A DNA stretch of 64,000 bases from Microtetraspora sp. NBRC 16547 (GTDB taxonomy: Bacteria; Actinomycetota; Actinomycetes; Streptosporangiales; Streptosporangiaceae). The position numbers and the translations under genes were made by a program. The stretch spans positions 62,001-126,000 of the forward strand of contig NZ_BSSE01000008.1 of NCBI RefSeq assembly GCF_030268965.1, in the 5' to 3' direction. Of the stretch, positions 58,174 to 64,000 are shown in pieces; positions within the stretch are counted from its first letter, which is position 1, and every line of letters begins with the position of its first letter. The notes under the pieces were generated by a model. The model was not told where the DNA came from. It did no database searches and saw only the letters and a program-made list of their open reading frames with translations.

Positions 58174-61100
58174 ATGTCCCCCGTGCATCACGAGAAGGTC
58201 TTCGAGGACGCCATCGAGCGCGTGCTGCTCGATTCGGGCTGGGTGAGGGGCGCGAGCAGCCTGTACGACCATGGCTTGGCCCTGAATCCAACCGAGCTGA
58301 TGCATTTCGTGCAGGCGACCCAGCCCAAGGAGTGGGCCCGCCTGGTCACCATGCAGGCCGGGGACGACGAGGGAGCCAAACGCCGTCTCGCGGAGGTCGT
58401 GGCGAAGGCGATCGACAGTGAGGGCGCCCTTGACGTGTTCCGGCACGGGGTGAAGGACCGGGGCATCAGCTTCAAGCTCGCCTACTTCCGGCCCGCGCAC
58501 ACGATTGCCGCCGACGCGCTCGAGCCGTACCGCAAGAACATCCTCAGCGTCGTCCGACAGCTCCGCTACTCGGCCAAGAGCAACGACGAGCTGGACCTGA
58601 CACTGTTCGTGAACGGTATCCCGGCGGCCACCGCCGAGCTGAAGAACCCATTGACCGGTCAGACCGTCGAGGACGCCAAGCTGCAATATCGCAAGCACCG
58701 CGACCCCAAGGAGGCACTGTTCGCCCGGCGGACGCTGGTGCATTTCGCCGTCGACCCGGACCTGGTCTTCGTTGCGACCAGGCTGGCCAGGGACAAGACC
58801 CGCTTCCTGCCGTTCAATATGGGTACAGGACGCGCGGGTAATCCGGGAGGCGCGGGCAATCCCACGTCCGGCAGTGGCTACGCCACTGAGTATCTGTGGA
58901 AGCAGATCTGGCATCCAGACACCTGGCTCGACCTGCTCAGGCGGTTCCTGCACGTCGACGATGAGGATGTGAAGAAGGGCAAGGGGCGCAAGCCGTATCC
59001 CGGGAAGGCACATAAGCTGCCCCTGATCTTCCCGCGCTACCACCAGTGGGACGCGGTGCGGAAGATGACCGCGCATGCCAGGCAGTACGGCGCGGGCCAC
59101 AACTACCTGGTGCAGCACTCGGCAGGTTCCGGCAAGTCGAACACGATCGCCTGGCTGGCGCACGCGCTGTCCAATCTGCACACGCCGGCGGCTCTCGCGG
59201 AACTGGACGAGTCGGCGGTGGCCAAGGGATACGGCCCGAACCAGCGCATCTTCGACAAGGTCATCGTCATCACGGACCGGGTGGTGCTCGATCGCCAACT
59301 CCAGGAGACGATCTACCAGTTCGAGCACACTCCCGGCGTGGTCAAACGCATCGACCAGCACTCCGACCAACTCGCCGAAGCGTTGCAGGGCGAGACCGCG
59401 AAGGTCATCATCACCACGCTGCAGAAATTCCCCTACATCCTCCAGAAGGTCACGGGGCTGAGAGGTAAGCGATTCGCCGTGATCGTGGATGAGGCACACT
59501 CGTCACAGTCCGGCGAAGGGGCGGCAGACCTCAAGAAGGTGCTGTTGAAGCTCGGCAGCGACGACATCGACCCTGATGGAGACCCGCTCACCGCGAGCGC
59601 GCTGGCCCGTGGCAGGCACGACGACCTCTCCTATTTCGCGTTCACGGCCACGCCGAAGAACAAGACACTGCACCTGTTCGGCGTGGACGGTGAAGACGGC
59701 AAGCCGCGTGCGTTCCACATCTACTCGATGCGGCAGGCCATTGAGGAGGGCTTCATCCTCGATGTGCTGAAGAACTACGTTACGTACAAGACGTTCTGGC
59801 GGCTGGTCAGCACCGAGCCCGACGACCGTGACGTCGACAAGCGCAAGGGCCAGGCGCTGCTGGCGCAGTTCGCCGACCTACATCCGACGAGCATGCAGCA
59901 GCGTGCGCAGATCATTGTGGAGCACTTCCGCAGGCACACCGCGCACCGCATGGGCGGCCGGGCCAAGGCAATGGTGGTCACTCGTTCACGTGAGCATGCC
60001 GTACGGCTCGGCCAGGCGATCCGCAGCCACGTGGAGACCCATGGCTACCCGGACTGCGGGACGCTGATCGCGTTCTCTCAGGCTCTCGAAGTCGACAAGA
60101 TTGAGTACACCGAGGCCAAGCTCAACGGCTTCAGCGAGAAGGAGCTCCCGGAGCGGTTCGCCTACTGCCGAGCGGACGACAGCTCGCCGAACGCGGAGGA
60201 GAAGCCGGAGTTCCGGATCCTGGTGGTGGCCGACAAGTATCAGACCGGCTTCGACCAGCCGCTGCTCACCACCATGTACGTGGACAAGAAGCTGGCGGGC
60301 GTGGCCGCGGTGCAGACGCTGTCACGGCTGAATCGCACGCACCGGCTCAAGTCGCAGGGCGACATCTTCGTGCTGGACTTCGCCAACGAGGCGGCGGAGA
60401 TCCAAGAGGCGTTCCAGCCGTACTACGAGGGCACGGCCAGCGAGCAGATCGACCCAAACCTGCTCTACGTGCGGGAGTCGGCCGTACTCGGGCACGCCCT
60501 GCTCGTCGAGTCGGAGATGCAGGCCCTCGCTGAGTCGTATCTGCAGGCGGAACGCACGTCGGCGACGCAGCGGGAGTGGGAGAAGGCGCATGCCGCGCTC
60601 TACCGGTTCACCGAACCCGCCGTACAGCGATTTGTCGAGCGGCAGAAGGAAGACGCGGAAAGTGACAGCGACTCGGCAGAGGAGTTCCGTGGCGATCTGC
60701 GTGTGTACGTGCGCCTGTACGGGTTCCTCGCGCAGATCGTCCCTTATGTCGATCCCGAGTTGGAACGGCTGTACCTGTTCGGTCGGTTCCTGCTCAACCG
60801 GCTGCCACGTCGCGAGGATCCGGCCGTGGACGTGGGTGAGATCGACCTCACCCATCTGAAGATCACCCAGACCGGTGAACACGACATCAGCCTGTCGAAG
60901 GAAGAAGAGGTCACGCTGCCCGCGCCTTCGGGGGCCGGTGGCGCGGCACCAGATCCGGAGTTGACGTCGTTGCGCAGGTTGATCGCCGCCATGAATGACA
61001 AGTACGGCCTTGGCCTGTCCGAAGCCGACCAGATCTGGGTGGAGCAGCAGTTCGAGGAAGCGGTGAGCAACGATTCACTCAAGGCCGCGGCCCTGGTCAA

Positions 61101-61284
61101 CGACGAGGCCAACTTCGGTGAGGTGTTCGCCGACCATCTGGAGAAGGTCGTCGTTGAGCGGCACACCGGGAACACCGGCCTGGTACAGCGGTTCTATGAC
61201 GACTCGCTGTTCCGCTCACGGATCACTGAGCTTGGCCGCAGGCAGGTCTACAAGATGATCCGGAACAGCGAAGGGGTGGAATGA
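58174..61284 (+). CDS. hsdR: Type I restriction-modification restriction subunit HsdR
   Basis: A 1036-residue R subunit. The N-terminal PD-(D/E)XK nuclease (DELDLTLFVNGIPAATAELK then NPLTGQTVEDAKLQYRKHRD) is followed by two RecA-like motor domains: Walker A VQHSAGSGKSNTIAWLAH, DEAH-type box FAVIVDEAHSSQSGEG, motif III YFAFTATPKNKTL and motif VI QTLSRLNRTHRLK. A C-terminal helical region binds the MTase core. It translocates DNA and cuts at a distance from unmethylated sites. ATG 58174 follows AAAGGA by nine bases. All nuclease and motor motifs are intact, so the system should be functional. Confidence 0.95.
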   Translation: MSPVHHEKVFEDAIERVLLDSGWVRGASSLYDHGLALNPTELMHFVQATQPKEWARLVTMQAGDDEGAKRRLAEVVAKAIDSEGALDVFRHGVKDRGISFKLAYFRPAHTIAADALEPYRKNILSVVRQLRYSAKSNDELDLTLFVNGIPAATAELKNPLTGQTVEDAKLQYRKHRDPKEALFARRTLVHFAVDPDLVFVATRLARDKTRFLPFNMGTGRAGNPGGAGNPTSGSGYATEYLWKQIWHPDTWLDLLRRFLHVDDEDVKKGKGRKPYPGKAHKLPLIFPRYHQWDAVRKMTAHARQYGAGHNYLVQHSAGSGKSNTIAWLAHALSNLHTPAALAELDESAVAKGYGPNQRIFDKVIVITDRVVLDRQLQETIYQFEHTPGVVKRIDQHSDQLAEALQGETAKVIITTLQKFPYILQKVTGLRGKRFAVIVDEAHSSQSGEGAADLKKVLLKLGSDDIDPDGDPLTASALARGRHDDLSYFAFTATPKNKTLHLFGVDGEDGKPRAFHIYSMRQAIEEGFILDVLKNYVTYKTFWRLVSTEPDDRDVDKRKGQALLAQFADLHPTSMQQRAQIIVEHFRRHTAHRMGGRAKAMVVTRSREHAVRLGQAIRSHVETHGYPDCGTLIAFSQALEVDKIEYTEAKLNGFSEKELPERFAYCRADDSSPNAEEKPEFRILVVADKYQTGFDQPLLTTMYVDKKLAGVAAVQTLSRLNRTHRLKSQGDIFVLDFANEAAEIQEAFQPYYEGTASEQIDPNLLYVRESAVLGHALLVESEMQALAESYLQAERTSATQREWEKAHAALYRFTEPAVQRFVERQKEDAESDSDSAEEFRGDLRVYVRLYGFLAQIVPYVDPELERLYLFGRFLLNRLPRREDPAVDVGEIDLTHLKITQTGEHDISLSKEEEVTLPAPSGAGGAAPDPELTSLRRLIAAMNDKYGLGLSEADQIWVEQQFEEAVSNDSLKAAALVNDEANFGEVFADHLEKVVVERHTGNTGLVQRFYDDSLFRSRITELGRRQVYKMIRNSEGVE

Positions 61285-61349
61285 CCGCGAATGGCTGCCG
61301 TGCCGTAACGGTGTCTCCGGCCATCACGATCCTTTGAGGTGGGGTCACG

Positions 61350-62897
61350 GTGAAGCAGGACGATGTCATCGCCGAGCGGTACGAGTTGGTCGAGTTCCTG
61401 GGCAGGGGCGGATACGGCGAGGTCTGGAAGGGCTTCGATAAGTCCCTTGACCGGCATGTCGCCGCCAAGTTCATCCGTGCGGACGCGTTTCCCACCCTGG
61501 ATCGACGCCGGGAGGCTGAACAGCGGTTTCGGCGGGAGGCCCGAGTCACGGCGAGGATCCAGCACCCAGGTGTGCCGGTCGTGTACGACGTGGGCGCTCA
61601 CGGGGAGTCGCTCTACCTGATGATGCAGTTCATCGACGGCATCGGTGTTCATGACCTGCTCCATGAACACCGCCCCCTTCCAGTCGCCTGGGCGGCCGCG
61701 ATCACGGCTCAGATCTGCTCGGTGCTGACGGTCGCCCATGCGGAGTCGTTGATCCACCGGGATCTCAAGCCAAGGAACCTCATCATGTGCCCCGACGGCA
61801 CGGTGAAGGTGCTGGACTTCGGCATCGTGGCCGTGCTGGGCTCGGCCGACATCACCCAGATCACCAGGGTTGGGGAAGGAGTCGGGACGGCGTACTACAT
61901 GTCCCCGGAGCTCGCCATCACCGGAAAGGCGAGCGCCCAGAGCGACCTTTACGCCCTTGGATGCGTGCTCCACGAACTGCTCGCCGGCACACGGGTTTTC
62001 GAGTCCGCGCACACGGTGGCGGAGATGAGCCGCCACTATTCCGAGACGCCACCTCCACTGCGGTCACTACGACCGGATGTGCCCGTCGAGCTCGAAAAGC
62101 TGGTCCTGGAACTCCTGGCGAAGAAGGCCGCCTCCCGGCCGACCGGGGCCTGGGAGGTGTACGAGCGGTTGCTGCCCTTCGTGGTCGCCCTGCCACCACT
62201 GCCGGGGGCGACCACCGCGGCACCGTCACCCGATCCCATGCGTATGTACGCCACCGTCGTCGAACGCATCGCGGCGACCGCGCTCACAGGCCCGCGCGTA
62301 CCGGCTCCCCGACCGGCCGGTGTGTCCAGGTTCTCCGAGGCTGAGCTCCTCGCCGCGAACGAACGCGCTGAGGAGCTGGCCGTCGACGGGAGGTTCAGCC
62401 AGGCCATCGAGCTGCTGGAAAGCGCGCTACGTGGTGCCGATGACGTCCTGCCGAAGGCCCACCCGGTGGTCTTCGCGCTCCGGATGCGCCTGACCGACTC
62501 GCGGTTCGCCGCTCGGGATTACCAGCAAGCAGCCAGGGAGTACGAGGAGCTCCTGCCTGAACTGGCCGGAATGCTGGGGTCCGACCACCAGGCAGTGCTG
62601 GGCTGCCGCCTCAATCAGGCGCTCTGCTCCGCGGCCCTTGGGCGAAACGAGATCGCCCTGTCGCAGATGAGGGTGCTGCTCGCGGACATGCGATCCGCCC
62701 TGGGCGACTCTGACCCGCTGACGCTGGAGCTGCGGCGGGAGCTTGGCGAACTTCTCGCCAAGCTTGGTGACCACGAGCGGGCGCGCGAGGTGCTGCGGCC
62801 TCTTCTCGCCGACATGGTGGCGGTCCATGGTGCCGACCATCCGGAGGCACAGCGTGCTCGAGCCCTCTTGGAGAACCTCGATCGTCTGGCCGGCTAA
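61350..62897 (+). CDS. Serine/threonine protein kinase with helical-repeat C-terminus
   Basis: A 515-residue protein. The kinase domain (10-275) has P-loop FLGRGGYGEVWKGFD, lysine in HVAAKFIRA, catalytic loop LIHRDLKPRNLIM, DFG in VKVLDFGIVAVL and GVGTAYYMSPELA. After a Pro-rich linker, residues 335-510 are TPR-like repeats (ANERAEELAVDGRFSQAIEL; ARDYQQAAREYEELLPELAG; HERAREVLRPLLADMVAVHG). No transmembrane helix, so cytoplasmic. It starts 65 bases after hsdR on the same strand, which suggests co-transcription and a regulatory link, but this is inferred. GTG 61350 is the start. Confidence 0.92.
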   Translation: MKQDDVIAERYELVEFLGRGGYGEVWKGFDKSLDRHVAAKFIRADAFPTLDRRREAEQRFRREARVTARIQHPGVPVVYDVGAHGESLYLMMQFIDGIGVHDLLHEHRPLPVAWAAAITAQICSVLTVAHAESLIHRDLKPRNLIMCPDGTVKVLDFGIVAVLGSADITQITRVGEGVGTAYYMSPELAITGKASAQSDLYALGCVLHELLAGTRVFESAHTVAEMSRHYSETPPPLRSLRPDVPVELEKLVLELLAKKAASRPTGAWEVYERLLPFVVALPPLPGATTAAPSPDPMRMYATVVERIAATALTGPRVPAPRPAGVSRFSEAELLAANERAEELAVDGRFSQAIELLESALRGADDVLPKAHPVVFALRMRLTDSRFAARDYQQAAREYEELLPELAGMLGSDHQAVLGCRLNQALCSAALGRNEIALSQMRVLLADMRSALGDSDPLTLELRRELGELLAKLGDHERAREVLRPLLADMVAVHGADHPEAQRARALLENLDRLAG

Positions 62898-62923
62898 CCG
62901 CCTCACGCCCGTGAACCGGCCAG
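62886..62923 (+). terminator. Possible hairpin after the kinase gene
   Basis: CTGGCCGG (62886-62893) pairs with CCGGCCAG (62916-62923) across a 22-base loop spanning the stop codon. No U tract follows. It could end the hsdR-kinase transcript, but the loop is long. Confidence 0.35.
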
Positions 62924-63055
62924 GCATGCTGGTGATCTATTACCAAGACTTGATCGTTTGATCTTAGATCTTGATCGCGCACCGGGTAGATCTTCGGTTG
63001 TCACGAATCATGCGCCATCCAGCCCTTTCCGAGGACTGTCCGGGGGTGATGCGGT

Positions 63056-64000
63056 GTGATCAAGACGTTCCCGTCCCGCAGGCAGGGGACTCGCTACCTC
63101 GTCCGAGGTGCCCTCCTCAGCGTCGCGATGGTCGGCCTCAGTCCAACGGCCGGCTACGCGGTGACCATCCGAGACCCTTACTGCCACGTGTCCCAGCAGG
63201 CTTGGCAGGTCTACGACGTCGAGAAGTTCTGCGACCTGGTCAACAAGGATCTCGCCGAGGGCCGGATGCCTGACCTCCTGGCACGGTTGGAGGAATCGCG
63301 CCGCGTCCCGCAACCGCCGCCAACGGTCTCCAGGCCGACGGTGTCCGCGAAGCCGCGGCAGCAGAAGAAACCGCCGGACGTGGCTTCTCCCAAGAACGAT
63401 CGCACCACGCCCAGCCGCAATGTGCAGACGACTCCCGGCGAGCGGCCCGCCACTCCACCGTCCCGTGTGGAGAAGGCGCAGAGCAGCGAGCGGCACCGGA
63501 AGCCTGTCGACCACGTGACGGAGAAACCGTCACACGGCAAGGCAATCCGAGCCAAGCAGGACGAGCCTCGCTCTACTCCCACCGCGACGCCGTCGCCAGT
63601 GGTCCCCGGGATTGTGTCTCCGCGGCCCGCTATAACGCCAGGCGAATCTGCCGGGCACGTCGTCCCGAGTCCCCGAGCCTCCAATGTGACGACGACCGCC
63701 AGCGATCCGCTGATAGTCCCTATCGGAAAGGCCCTGCTGTACGGCATGGCGGTCGCGGGCGCGGCAGCGCTGCTCCTGCACCGGCTCCGCCCGACACCGG
63801 CCCGCGCAGAGATGATCCAGGGCACGGAGATCGACCCTGGAGAGCGACAGGACAAGACGAAGCCGAGCACCGTGGGCCTCGCCGTCCCAGCCACAACGAG
63901 CGCTCCTGTGCCCGAGAGCACTCCGAGGCCGGAGTGCAACCAGGTGGATGGCAGCCTGACGCTCGTCACGGTGCGGGTCCTGGACCAAGTAACGGTGTAT
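63056..64000 (+). CDS. Secreted or membrane-anchored Pro/Thr-rich protein, partial (runs past window end)
   Basis: The frame from GTG 63056 is open for all 315 codons to the window edge. A signal peptide (RYLVRGALLSVAMVGLSP, ending TAGYAVT) is followed by a short folded part with two cysteines (RDPYCHVSQQAWQVYDVEKF then CDLVNKDL), a Pro/Thr/Ser/Lys-rich linker of about 130 residues, one transmembrane helix (PIGKALLYGMAVAGAAALLL, about 227-246) and the start of a cytoplasmic part ending VDGSLTLVTVRVL. The layout resembles actinomycete membrane regulators with a BTAD or LysM part, but the missing C-terminus prevents a family call. It lies 158 bases after the kinase, a plausible substrate or partner. 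Confidence 0.6.
   Translation, partial: MIKTFPSRRQGTRYLVRGALLSVAMVGLSPTAGYAVTIRDPYCHVSQQAWQVYDVEKFCDLVNKDLAEGRMPDLLARLEESRRVPQPPPTVSRPTVSAKPRQQKKPPDVASPKNDRTTPSRNVQTTPGERPATPPSRVEKAQSSERHRKPVDHVTEKPSHGKAIRAKQDEPRSTPTATPSPVVPGIVSPRPAITPGESAGHVVPSPRASNVTTTASDPLIVPIGKALLYGMAVAGAAALLLHRLRPTPARAEMIQGTEIDPGERQDKTKPSTVGLAVPATTSAPVPESTPRPECNQVDGSLTLVTVRVLDQVTVY

Noticed and set aside
58027-59499. 490-codon reverse frame across the start of hsdR
   Set aside because: Antisense to a gene with complete HsdR motifs; the product is Arg/Leu/Gly-rich without domains, as expected for shadow frames in high-GC DNA.

Overview
The window reads as a chromosomal segment of a high-GC actinomycete. The evidence is strong G/C bias at third codon positions, frequent GTG starts, a SARP-type regulator, ergothioneine biosynthesis genes, the actinobacterial form of DapD and a 13E12-type DUF222-HNH gene. 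A member of the Streptosporangiales is my best guess, but genus and species cannot be read from the sequence. Genes are dense, and both window ends cut through a gene.

Bases 1-43,000 are mostly chromosomal housekeeping and niche functions, with scattered scars. In order: a SARP/AAA regulator (partial), a YbhN-like membrane protein, a PIG-L deacetylase, a GT4 glycosyltransferase and a large membrane protein (to 8.7 kb). An isolated cysteinyl-tRNA-synthetase-like gene with altered signature motifs follows (9.0-10.4 kb), then a small protein divergent from an XRE regulator that is translationally coupled to an APH-fold kinase (10.5-13.4 kb). A palindromic MITE-like element supplies the stop codon of that kinase. 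Next come a DUF998 membrane protein whose frame runs into a convergent neighbour, malate dehydrogenase, a two-component system, a 54-residue membrane protein, a methyltransferase and dapD. egtABCD (ergothioneine) is followed by cydAB (cytochrome bd oxidase), giving a redox-oriented block at 21-28 kb. A Mut7-C RNase gene and two blocks of tandem repeats lead into an IS605-type transposon (tnpA and tnpB divergent, 29.75-31.52 kb), an ISKra4 transposase remnant and a very large DUF222-HNH gene with Gly/Asp/Cys-rich repeats. A methyltransferase, lpdA, an aldo/keto reductase, an amidohydrolase, a peptidase remnant, a nucleotidyltransferase, an RDD protein and a sirtuin complete this part.

From a tRNA-Arg(TCT) at 43,322 to the right edge the content changes to what looks like a defence island. 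It holds a DUF262-HNH-RAMA protein (type IV restriction-like) tail-to-tail with an Abi-C abortive-infection gene. An intact IS21 element with a 6-bp target duplication sits immediately upstream of the Abi-C gene and separates it from its apparent ribosome binding site. Next are a HelD-like helicase with an extra C-terminal domain and a NYN nuclease gene divergent from an HTH-N6-methylase-TRD protein, with a palindrome and promoter between them. That methylase is coupled by overlapping start/stop codons to hsdM and hsdS. A truncated nuclease/methylase gene remnant, hsdR, a Ser/Thr kinase with a repeat-rich C-terminus and a partial secreted or membrane protein follow. The type I restriction-modification operon with an extra regulated methylase, a nearby RNA-nuclease-like gene and a downstream kinase is the most interesting assembly here.
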